Of a DNA stretch of 5,402 nucleotides, positions 1-5,402 are shown in pieces. Position numbers and translations under genes: made by a program. The DNA is taken from contig QNFC01000134.1 of NCBI GenBank assembly GCA_003645395.1, positions 1 through 5,402 on the forward strand. Reading direction: 5' to 3'. How positions within the stretch are numbered: the stretch's first letter is position 1; each line of letters opens with the position of its first letter. The notes beneath the pieces are model-generated. The model did not search any database, had not been told where the DNA came from, and saw only the letters and a program-made list of their open reading frames with translations. Source of the DNA: Gammaproteobacteria bacterium. GTDB lineage: Bacteria; Pseudomonadota; Gammaproteobacteria; Immundisolibacterales; Immundisolibacteraceae.

Positions 1-459
1 CAAACGCAGTGCGGTCAGTGCAGTTTTCCCGGTTGTCGGCCTTACGCCACGGCCATTGCTGCCGGTGAGGCAGACATTAATCAGTGTCCTCCCGGTGGTC
101 AGGCGACGATTGATGCCCTGGCCGATCTGCTCGGTGTGGAGAGTAAATCGCTCAACCCTGAAAATGGTGTGGAGAGTGAGCGGCCGACTGTTGCCTGGAT
201 TGACGAGGCTATCTGCATCGGTTGTACAAAGTGTATTCAGGCCTGTCCGGTCGATGCAATTGTGGGCGCGAATAAGCTAATGCACACCGTGATTGCCGAC
301 GAATGTACTGGTTGTGATCTGTGTGTTGAGCCCTGCCCGGTGGATTGTATCTATATGGTGCCGGTCGAACTAACTGCCGCTGACTGGCAGTGGCCGCAGC
401 CCGCAGGTGATATGAGTCAGAGTCAAAACGAACCTCAAATAGAGGTTGTTACCCCTTGA
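1..459 (+). CDS. rnfB: Electron transport complex subunit RnfB (RsxB), 5'-truncated by window edge
   Basis: RnfB carries electrons through several [4Fe-4S] clusters in the membrane-bound Rnf/Rsx complex, on the cytoplasmic side. The reading frame is open from base 1, and 152 residues plus the TGA stop are visible. By comparison with E. coli RsxB, about 46 N-terminal residues, including the membrane anchor, lie outside the window. Visible residues 4-29 hold the Fe-S domain cysteines (C4, C7, C12, C29; CGQCSFPGC then NQCPPGG). Two ferredoxin-type motifs follow: C72-C75-C78-C82 (CIGCTKCIQACPVDAIVGA) and C102-C105-C108-C112 (CTGCDLCVEPCPVDC). All cluster ligands expected for this part are present. 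The last 35 or so residues form a short, variable, polar tail. The stop codon overlaps the rnfC start by four bases. The gene looks intact; the 5' end is missing only because the window starts inside it. An ATG at 136 is internal, since conserved cluster residues lie upstream of it. Confidence 0.97.
   Translation, partial: QTQCGQCSFPGCRPYATAIAAGEADINQCPPGGQATIDALADLLGVESKSLNPENGVESERPTVAWIDEAICIGCTKCIQACPVDAIVGANKLMHTVIADECTGCDLCVEPCPVDCIYMVPVELTAADWQWPQPAGDMSQSQNEPQIEVVTP
441..445 (+). promoter_or_regulatory. Ribosome binding site for rnfC
   Basis: AGAGG lies inside the 3' end of rnfB, with 10 bases between it and the TTG at 456. It is a slightly long-spaced but plausible Shine-Dalgarno site and supports the TTG start that overlaps the rnfB stop. 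A second purine run, AAAGAGG at 507-513, precedes an in-frame ATG at 525 and could serve a shorter RnfC form. Confidence 0.5.
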
Positions 460-2051
460 TCAGGCTTCACGGTTTTAGAGGCGGACTTACGGGGTTGCCG
501 GGCAATAAAGAGGTATCAACCTCAATGCCGGTCCAGCGATTGGCAATACCTGAACGGCTCTACCTGCCCATAAGCGGAGTCGACAGCCTGACGGCCAGTA
601 TTGGTGATAGGGTGATTGGTGGTCAGCAGCTTACAAACTCCGCGCCCGGCAACTCAGCGATTTGGCACGCGCCTGTAGCGGGTCGATTGGTGGAGGTGGT
701 TGATCACCCCGCGCCTCATGTGTCTGGGCAGTCGGTTCCAACGCTGGTGCTTGAGCCTGATGGCAGCGATGAAATGGTGGATTACACTGCCCTAGGTTGG
801 TCGGGGGTGTCCTTTGAAGAACTTTTTGCTGTGGTAGAAGCTGCCGGCATTATCGGCATGGGCGGCGCCGGTTTTCCTACCTGTTTGAAACTTAGCGGCG
901 CAGGCTCTGGAATGCTATCTACGCTGATCATAAATGGCGTGGAGTGCGAGCCGGAGATCAGCTGTGATGACATGCTCATGCGCGAACAGTCAGATAAAGT
1001 CGTCGCGGCGACGGCCAAACTGGCTGCGCTACTGCAAGTAGATAAGGCTTATATCGCTGTTGAAGATGATTGTCCGCAGGCGCTGTCCAGATTAGCCGCC
1101 AGCATCCAATCGGTTAAAGAGATTGCAGTTAGCGCTATAGAGTTAGTGAAACTACCCATTCGCTACCCCTCTGGCAGTGAAAAACAGCTGATCGAAAACC
1201 TGCTGGGTAAACAGGTTCCTAAAGGCGGGTTTCCCAGTGATATTGGCGTGCTATGCCTGAATGTTGCCACGCTTTGCGCGGTTGATGATGCGGTCACTCA
1301 GGGAATACCGCTGATGTCGCGGATAGTGACGGTGACCGGTGACGCGGTGGCGAAGCCGCAGAACCGGCGAGTACTCTTTGGTACTGCAGTGGCTGATTTA
1401 CTTAGTAGCTGTGGTGGCCTGATCGCGGAGGTCGATGACCTGGTAATGGGCGGCCCAATGATGGGCTTTGCGCTGTCGTCGCCATTAACCCCGATTGTCA
1501 AAACCAGTAACTGTATCCTGGTGCAGCGTGCGCCGGTGTTGGGTAAGCGTCGGCCGATAATGCCGTGTATTCGCTGCGGCGATTGTGTTGATGTCTGTCC
1601 GGCGGGCTTGTTGCCACAACAGCTGTACTGGTTCGCAAAATCGGGTGAGCATGACAAGGCTGAACGGCACAACCTGTTTGATTGTATCGAGTGTGGTGCC
1701 TGTGCGTACGTCTGTCCGAGTCAGTTGCCATTGGTGCACTACTATCGCGTCGCCAAGAGTGAAATTCGTACTCAATGGGCGCAGTTAATTAAAGCAGATG
1801 GTGCTCGCGAACGGATGCAGGCAAGAGACGAGCGGCTAGAACGCCGCGAGCAGGAAGCGGCCGAGCGACGGTTGCGCAAACGTAGTCAGCGTAAGATCAG
1901 CACAGATAACGCCGAGCCACCCATGTCTGCTGAAGTCAAGGCGGCGATGGCCCGGGCAAAAAAGTTGCAGCAAGCCGGTGCCTCTGAAACGAGCGAAAAG
2001 TCCGTTTTGGCTGACAAAAGTACTACCCCAACAGAAAGCGCCAGAGATTAG
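456..2051 (+). CDS. rnfC: Electron transport complex subunit RnfC (RsxC), NADH-side Fe-S subunit
   Basis: RnfC is the peripheral cytoplasmic subunit of Rnf, related to the 51-kDa subunit of complex I and to NqrA, and is thought to bind NADH and FMN. The protein has 531 residues. Residues 8-18 are an N-terminal GG..GNK segment matching the family's GG.HPPE.K region, though diverged. The glycine-rich nucleotide-binding motif GMGGAGFPT is at 134-142, GVECEP at 161-166, RYPSGSEKQLI at 236-246 and MGGPMMG at 331-337. Two [4Fe-4S] motifs follow: C371-C374-C377-C381 and C410-C413-C416-C420. From about 440 a charged Arg/Glu-rich, probably helical or coiled-coil tail runs to the end. It is far shorter than the repetitive Ala/Lys tail of E. 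coli RsxC (about 740 residues in total) and keeps one repeat-like unit, VKAAMARAKKLQQA (493-506). The TTG start at 456 overlaps the rnfB stop. It is preferred over ATG 525 because the conserved GG..NK segment lies upstream of 525. Confidence 0.96.
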   Translation: MIRLHGFRGGLTGLPGNKEVSTSMPVQRLAIPERLYLPISGVDSLTASIGDRVIGGQQLTNSAPGNSAIWHAPVAGRLVEVVDHPAPHVSGQSVPTLVLEPDGSDEMVDYTALGWSGVSFEELFAVVEAAGIIGMGGAGFPTCLKLSGAGSGMLSTLIINGVECEPEISCDDMLMREQSDKVVAATAKLAALLQVDKAYIAVEDDCPQALSRLAASIQSVKEIAVSAIELVKLPIRYPSGSEKQLIENLLGKQVPKGGFPSDIGVLCLNVATLCAVDDAVTQGIPLMSRIVTVTGDAVAKPQNRRVLFGTAVADLLSSCGGLIAEVDDLVMGGPMMGFALSSPLTPIVKTSNCILVQRAPVLGKRRPIMPCIRCGDCVDVCPAGLLPQQLYWFAKSGEHDKAERHNLFDCIECGACAYVCPSQLPLVHYYRVAKSEIRTQWAQLIKADGARERMQARDERLERREQEAAERRLRKRSQRKISTDNAEPPMSAEVKAAMARAKKLQQAGASETSEKSVLADKSTTPTESARD

Positions 2052-2053
2052 CC

Positions 2054-3037
2054 GTGGCATCCGGTCCCCATAGTTCACCCTATCTACACGGTAGCGCCAC
2101 CGTTAGCCGGGTAATGTTCACCGTATTGGTAGCCCTGGTGCCGGTTGTGGCAGCTTATTTCTGGTTGTGGGGCGTTTCAATCCTGTCGCAGTTAGCGTTA
2201 GCCGCAATTACCGCATTAATCGCCGAGGCCACCATTCTGGTATTACGAAAGTTGCCGGTTCGAGTTGCTTTGTTGGACGGCAGCGCATTGGTTACCGCTC
2301 TGTTGCTCGCGCTCTGTTTGCCGCCGAGTGCGCCCCCCTGGGTGGTGGTGATCGGCGTGTTGTTTGCGATAGTCGTTGCTAAGCATCTTTATGGTGGGCT
2401 GGGCTACAACCTTTTCAACCCTGCGATGGCGGGCTATCTGGTGGTGTTGATTGCCTTTCCCGCGCAATTAACCCTCTGGCCAGTGCCTGACATGTATGAC
2501 ATTGGTGCCGAGGCTGGCGTTGTTGTGGATAGCACCACCATGGCAACACCGCTGGACAGATTACGAACCGGGCGCCTGCAAGGCAAGCCAGCTGCCGAGG
2601 CGATGGCCGCGAGCCCCCTGCTCGGGATATTTCCAAACGGGGTGACGACGATTCTGGCGTTAGCCTGGACGGCGGGCGGGCTATTGCTGCTGGCGACACG
2701 CACCATTCACTGGCGTATACCGCTAGCACTATTGCTATCGCTTGGGTTGTTCGCCGGCATCTGTGGCTGGCTTAATCCAACCGATCACGCCGGCTGGCTG
2801 TTTCACCTATTTAGTGGCGGCACTATGGCGGCGGCATTTTTTATTGCCACCGATCCGGTCAGCGCGGCGACTACGCCACGCGGCCAGATAATTTACGCGG
2901 CAGGCATTGGCCTGCTGATTTATCTAATTCGTGGCTGGGGCGGGTACCCCGATGGGGTCGCCTTTGCCGTGTTGTTGATGAATATTGCCGCGCCGCTAAT
3001 TGATTACTTCACGATTCCGCGAGCATACGGTGAGTAG
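2054..3037 (+). CDS. rnfD: Electron transport complex subunit RnfD (RsxD), flavinylated membrane subunit
   Basis: RnfD is an integral membrane subunit, homologous to NqrB, that carries a covalently bound FMN and forms part of the electron and ion path. The protein has 327 residues. The N-terminal SSPYLHGSATVSRVMFTVLV (7-26) matches the family start, followed by many hydrophobic helices. LYGGLGYNLFNPAMAGY is at 112-128 and GGYPDGVAFAVLLMNIAAPL at 296-315. The FMN attachment motif DSTTMATPLD (159-168) fits the ApbE recognition pattern, with T165 as the likely phosphoester acceptor. TDPVSAATTPRG (266-277) is also typical. The loop before the FMN site is about 20 residues shorter than in E. coli RsxD (352 residues). 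The GTG start at 2054, two bases after the rnfC stop, gives the expected N-terminus; AGAG at 2043-2046 is a weak ribosome binding site. The gene end overlaps the rnfG start. Confidence 0.97.
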   Translation: MASGPHSSPYLHGSATVSRVMFTVLVALVPVVAAYFWLWGVSILSQLALAAITALIAEATILVLRKLPVRVALLDGSALVTALLLALCLPPSAPPWVVVIGVLFAIVVAKHLYGGLGYNLFNPAMAGYLVVLIAFPAQLTLWPVPDMYDIGAEAGVVVDSTTMATPLDRLRTGRLQGKPAAEAMAASPLLGIFPNGVTTILALAWTAGGLLLLATRTIHWRIPLALLLSLGLFAGICGWLNPTDHAGWLFHLFSGGTMAAAFFIATDPVSAATTPRGQIIYAAGIGLLIYLIRGWGGYPDGVAFAVLLMNIAAPLIDYFTIPRAYGE

Positions 3038-3659
3038 TGAGCTGATCTCCAAGCTACGGCGAAACGCCCTGTTGCTTGGGCTTGCAGCGCTAGTTGGCGC
3101 AGGATTACTCGCGAGCATTAATCATTGGGCGCGACCGAGAGTAGAGATAAACCGCGCCGAGGCCCTGCGCGGACAACTTGCTGAGCTGGTGCCAGCAGAG
3201 TTGTACGATACTCCGCTGGAGCAGGGCGCGTCATCGTTGCAGGCGTCGGGCCTGGGGGTGGGTAAACAGAGCCTGTATCGCGCACGATTAAACGGTGCGG
3301 TCACCGCCGTGCTGATCACTGCAGTGGTGGCGGATGGCTATAATGGCGCAATCCGTTTGTTGGTGGCGGTGCAAAAAAACGGCCAGGTACTTGGGGTGCG
3401 CGTACTCGAACATCGCGAAACGCCTGGCCTGGGTGACGCCATTGAACGGCGTAAAAGTGACTGGATATTGGGCTTTGATGGTCGTAGCCTTGATGATCCG
3501 CCGTTGGCTAAATGGATGGTTCGCAAAGACGGTGGCGGATTTGACCAAATTACCGCCGCGACCATTACCCCGCGTGCAGTCGTTGGTGGGGTTATGCGAG
3601 CTCTTGAGTATGTGCGCGACCATCACGCTGAGCTTTTTGAAACTGAGAATACTCCCTGA
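3030..3659 (+). CDS. rnfG: Electron transport complex subunit RnfG (RsxG), covalent-FMN subunit
   Basis: RnfG, homologous to NqrC, is held by one N-terminal membrane helix. It exposes an FMN-binding domain to the periplasm, with FMN attached through a threonine phosphoester by the flavin transferase ApbE. With the GTG start at 3030 the protein has 209 residues, close to E. coli RsxG. A membrane helix covers about residues 13-31. Family motifs are DGYNGAI (102-108), EHRETPGLGD (127-136), KSDWILGF (142-149) and KDGGGFDQITAATITPRAVV (166-185). T178 is the expected FMN acceptor, within D172-Q-I-T-A-A-T178. The residue before the last Ala of that motif is usually Gly; here it is Ala (A176). The gene overlaps rnfD by eight bases with only a weak GAG (3021-3023) upstream, so translational coupling is likely. 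A TTG at 3000 would add ten residues, but E. coli RsxG matches the GTG start better. Confidence 0.95.
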   Translation: MSSELISKLRRNALLLGLAALVGAGLLASINHWARPRVEINRAEALRGQLAELVPAELYDTPLEQGASSLQASGLGVGKQSLYRARLNGAVTAVLITAVVADGYNGAIRLLVAVQKNGQVLGVRVLEHRETPGLGDAIERRKSDWILGFDGRSLDDPPLAKWMVRKDGGGFDQITAATITPRAVVGGVMRALEYVRDHHAELFETENTP

Positions 3660-3665
3660 GTAGTT

Positions 3666-4358
3666 ATGCAAATACGTAAGTTGATAGTCGACGGACTCTG
3701 GCACAACAACCCGGCGTTGGTGCAGCTGCTGGGGCTCTGCCCGCTGTTGGCGGTGAGTGGCACGGTGGTCAATGGACTGGGTTTAGGGCTGGCAACGACT
3801 TTGACGCTGATAATATCTAACCTTGCAGTATCGCTGGTGCGTAACCAGCTGCCTGACGAGGTGCGAATTCCAGTTTTTGTGATGATTATTGCTGCAGCCG
3901 TGACCAGTATTGAGCTGGTAATCAGCGCCTGGTTCTATCAGCTCTATTTAATTCTCGGTATTTTTATTCCTCTAATCGTTACCAATTGCGCGATCATTGC
4001 CCGCGCTGAGGCATTTGCTTTCCGTAATTCACCACTCCCTGCCCTGGTCGATGGCCTGTTTATGGGGCTTGGTTTTACCGCTGTGTTGACCCTGCTCGGT
4101 GCGATTCGCGAAGTTATCGGCTACGGCACCTTATTGCGTCAGGCAGATCTGTTGTTCGGGGATGTTGCCGCCGGCTGGACAGTCACGCTGGTGGATGGCT
4201 ATAGCGGCTTTCTGCTGGCGATATTGCCACCCGGTGCCTTTATTGCGCTGGGTTTTATGATTGCCCTGAAAAACGTGATTGACCAACGTGGCGAAGCGCG
4301 TCGGCAGGCCGCAGCGGTAACTGTAATTACGCCCGCCACCACCATGGGCGCTGTATAA
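3666..4358 (+). CDS. rnfE: Electron transport complex subunit RnfE (RsxE), membrane subunit
   Basis: RnfE is a six-helix membrane protein homologous to NqrD. With its inverted partner RnfA it forms the core that carries electrons across the membrane through an intramembrane [2Fe-2S] cluster. The protein has 230 residues, almost identical in length to E. coli RsxE (231). The conserved segment NNPALVQLLGLCPLLAVSGT (14-33) holds C25, and GIFIPLIVTNCAIIARAEAF (98-117) holds C108; these are the two cysteines expected to contribute to the cluster. GAIREVIGYGTL is at 145-156 and the last helix contains LAILPPGAFIALGFMIALK (184-202). A polar tail of about 28 residues ends the protein. The ATG start is six bases after the rnfG stop, with only a weak GAG (3658-3660) before it. 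RnfA, the required partner, is not in the window and would be expected upstream of rnfB. The gene shows no sign of damage. Confidence 0.97.
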   Translation: MQIRKLIVDGLWHNNPALVQLLGLCPLLAVSGTVVNGLGLGLATTLTLIISNLAVSLVRNQLPDEVRIPVFVMIIAAAVTSIELVISAWFYQLYLILGIFIPLIVTNCAIIARAEAFAFRNSPLPALVDGLFMGLGFTAVLTLLGAIREVIGYGTLLRQADLLFGDVAAGWTVTLVDGYSGFLLAILPPGAFIALGFMIALKNVIDQRGEARRQAAAVTVITPATTMGAV

Positions 4359-4360
4359 CC

Positions 4361-5005
4361 GTGAACGCGGCTAAACGTCTGGAAATCTTTGAACGGCTGC
4401 GAGAAGCGAATCCCGAGCCGACGACGGAACTTAATTACGATTCGACCTTCGAGTTATTGATCGCGGTGATTTTATCGGCCCAGGCGACCGACGTCGGTGT
4501 TAATAAAGCAACTGCCAAATTATTCCCGGTAGCAAATACGCCGCAGGCGATATTTGACCTGGGGGTGGATGGGCTTAAGGAGTACATCAAAACGATTGGA
4601 CTGTTTAATGCCAAAGCAGACAACGTAATTAAGACCTGTGCAGCATTGTTGGCAAACCACAACGGCGAAGTGCCGCGTGAGCGCGCCGATCTGGAAGCGC
4701 TGGCCGGGGTCGGTCGTAAAACAGCCAATGTGGTACTTAACACGGCCTTTGGTGAACCGACGGTGGCGGTGGATACGCATATTTTTCGGCTTGGAAATCG
4801 CACGCGAATAGCCCCCGGTAAGACACCTCTGGCCGTTGAAAAAGGCCTGCTAAAGAATATTCCCAAAGAGTTTCTACGCGACGCCCACCATTGGCTGATT
4901 TTGCATGGCAGATATACCTGCCTGGCACGCAAACCTCGCTGTGGGTCGTGCCTGATTGAGGATTTATGTGAATACAAACAGAAAACCGAGTTGGAGCCGG
5001 GCTGA
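4361..5005 (+). CDS. nth: Endonuclease III, DNA glycosylase/AP lyase
   Basis: Endonuclease III removes oxidised pyrimidines from DNA and cleaves the abasic site by beta-elimination, in the cytosol as part of base excision repair. The protein has 214 residues and closely follows E. coli Nth (211) without gaps through the catalytic core. AQATDVGVNKATAKL is at 40-54. The helix-hairpin-helix LEALAGVGRKTANVVLN (111-127) contains the catalytic lysine K120. VDTHIF (137-142) contains the catalytic D138. The [4Fe-4S] loop has C187, C194, C197 and C203 in the C-x6-C-x2-C-x5-C pattern. One difference is A115 where E. coli has proline in LPGVGRK. The GTG start is two bases after the rnfE stop, lacks a clear Shine-Dalgarno and gives the family N-terminus NAAKRLEIFERLRE. 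This suggests coupling to rnfE translation. The rnf-nth linkage is common in Gammaproteobacteria. Confidence 0.98.
   Translation: MNAAKRLEIFERLREANPEPTTELNYDSTFELLIAVILSAQATDVGVNKATAKLFPVANTPQAIFDLGVDGLKEYIKTIGLFNAKADNVIKTCAALLANHNGEVPRERADLEALAGVGRKTANVVLNTAFGEPTVAVDTHIFRLGNRTRIAPGKTPLAVEKGLLKNIPKEFLRDAHHWLILHGRYTCLARKPRCGSCLIEDLCEYKQKTELEPG
4993..4996 (+). promoter_or_regulatory. Ribosome binding site for the DUF1841 gene
   Basis: GGAG sits inside the 3' end of nth, with eight bases between it and the ATG at 5005. The spacing is near optimal, and it is among the clearest ribosome binding sites in the window. It supports the ATG that shares one base with the nth stop (TGATG). Confidence 0.6.
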
Positions 5006-5402
5006 TGCTTTGGGGTCAGGACAGATCGAGTCTGCGAGATATGTTTGCCAAAGCCTGGCGCGACCACGAGGCCGGTAAGCCGCAGGACAAGCAGGGAGTG
5101 ATGATTGCCGAAGTGGTAGCCATGCACCCGGAATACCATGCGGATATTGATAGCGGTGTCGCTCGGCATCGTGAATACGACGGTAGCGATGGTCAGAGCA
5201 ACCCATTTTTGCACATGGCCATGCATATAGCGGTACGTGAACAGCTAGGTGTTGATCTGCCGCCGGGCGTGGTTAAAATTCACCGGCAACTCACGCGACG
5301 GCTGGGCGACGTCCACTCAGCAGAGCACCAAATGCTGGAATGCCTCGCCGAAGTTTTGTGGAGTGCTCAGTTAGACGGTACAGAGCCTGATATTGAAAAA
5401 TA
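5005..5402 (+). CDS. DUF1841 family protein, function unknown, 3'-truncated by window edge
   Basis: This gene is open to the window end: 132 whole codons plus the bases TA, which could begin a stop or a Tyr codon. I recognise the protein from memory as DUF1841, a family of roughly 140-150 residues with no established function, so only a few residues are probably missing. Visible landmarks are GQDRSSLRDMFAKAWRDHEAG (starting at residue 4), MHPEYH (40-45), NPFLHMAMHIAVREQ (66-80) and HSAEHQMLECLAEVLW (104-119). No signal peptide or membrane segment is seen; it looks like a soluble, mainly helical protein. Three histidine pairs have HxxxH spacing: H41/H45, H70/H74 and H104/H108. The pairs, with nearby E43 and E107, could bind a metal, but this is inference. 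The start codon overlaps the nth stop by one base, so the gene is probably translated from the same mRNA. A role linked to Nth or Rnf is possible but unproven. Confidence 0.82.
   Translation, partial: MLWGQDRSSLRDMFAKAWRDHEAGKPQDKQGVMIAEVVAMHPEYHADIDSGVARHREYDGSDGQSNPFLHMAMHIAVREQLGVDLPPGVVKIHRQLTRRLGDVHSAEHQMLECLAEVLWSAQLDGTEPDIEK

Noticed and set aside
1298..1672. Antisense open frame opposite the middle of rnfC
   Set aside because: It covers the conserved Fe-S region of RnfC on the opposite strand; the composition looks like a reverse-frame shadow and no motif is seen.
3000..3029. Upstream TTG as the rnfG start
   Set aside because: It would add ten residues and lengthen the overlap with rnfD to 38 bases. 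The GTG at 3030 gives the family-like short polar segment followed directly by the membrane helix.
3660..3665. Intergenic gaps (3660-3665, 4359-4360, 2052-2053) as terminator or promoter sites
   Set aside because: They are too short to hold a hairpin with a T-run or promoter boxes, and I saw no such signal overlapping the gene ends.
3288..3704. Antisense open frame across the rnfG-rnfE junction
   Set aside because: It overlaps well-supported RnfG and RnfE coding sequence, has no recognisable family and no convincing start context.
4435..5226. Long antisense open frame (263 codons) across nth and the start of the DUF1841 gene
   Set aside because: It lies opposite nth, whose catalytic and Fe-S residues are all intact, and its translation shows no recognisable domain. 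It is a shadow of the coding strand.
1..5402. CRISPR array, insertion sequence, tRNA or other accessory system
   Set aside because: The window is almost wholly filled by seven co-directional conserved genes. I saw no direct or inverted repeat arrays, transposase or RNA gene.

Overview
The window is one continuous plus-strand gene block in the order rnfB (3' part only) - rnfC - rnfD - rnfG - rnfE - nth - a DUF1841-type gene (3' end cut). The proteins match the gammaproteobacterial Rnf/Rsx complex, and the order rnf(A)BCDGE-nth is the arrangement known from many Gammaproteobacteria. The short RnfC tail and the DUF1841 gene, which Enterobacteriaceae such as E. coli lack as far as I recall, point to a non-enteric member, perhaps a marine or pseudomonad-like lineage. 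The sequence alone does not let me name a genus.

Layout: positions 1-459 hold the C-terminal part of the Fe-S subunit RnfB; its membrane anchor, and presumably rnfA, lie upstream of the window. RnfC (456-2051) is the soluble, NADH-side Fe-S subunit. RnfD (2054-3037) is a membrane subunit that carries covalent FMN. RnfG (3030-3659) is anchored by one helix and also carries covalent FMN. RnfE (3666-4358) is the membrane subunit that pairs with RnfA. Endonuclease III, nth (4361-5005), follows after two bases. The DUF1841 gene starts on the last base of the nth stop codon (5005) and runs off the window.

Genes overlap or are separated by at most 6 bases. I see no internal promoter, terminator, RNA gene, repeat or mobile element, so a single transcript with translational coupling is the simplest reading. 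No stretch of 300 bases lacks a gene.

Together, RnfB, C, D, G and E form most of an ion-translocating oxidoreductase that moves electrons between NADH and ferredoxin-type carriers; in E. coli the same complex (Rsx) keeps SoxR reduced. Nth is a [4Fe-4S] base-excision repair enzyme. The DUF1841 protein is uncharacterised. I did not find a previously undescribed system. The points most worth a second look are three HxxxH pairs in the DUF1841 protein, an alanine for glycine in the RnfG flavin-attachment motif, and compact versions of RnfC and RnfD.
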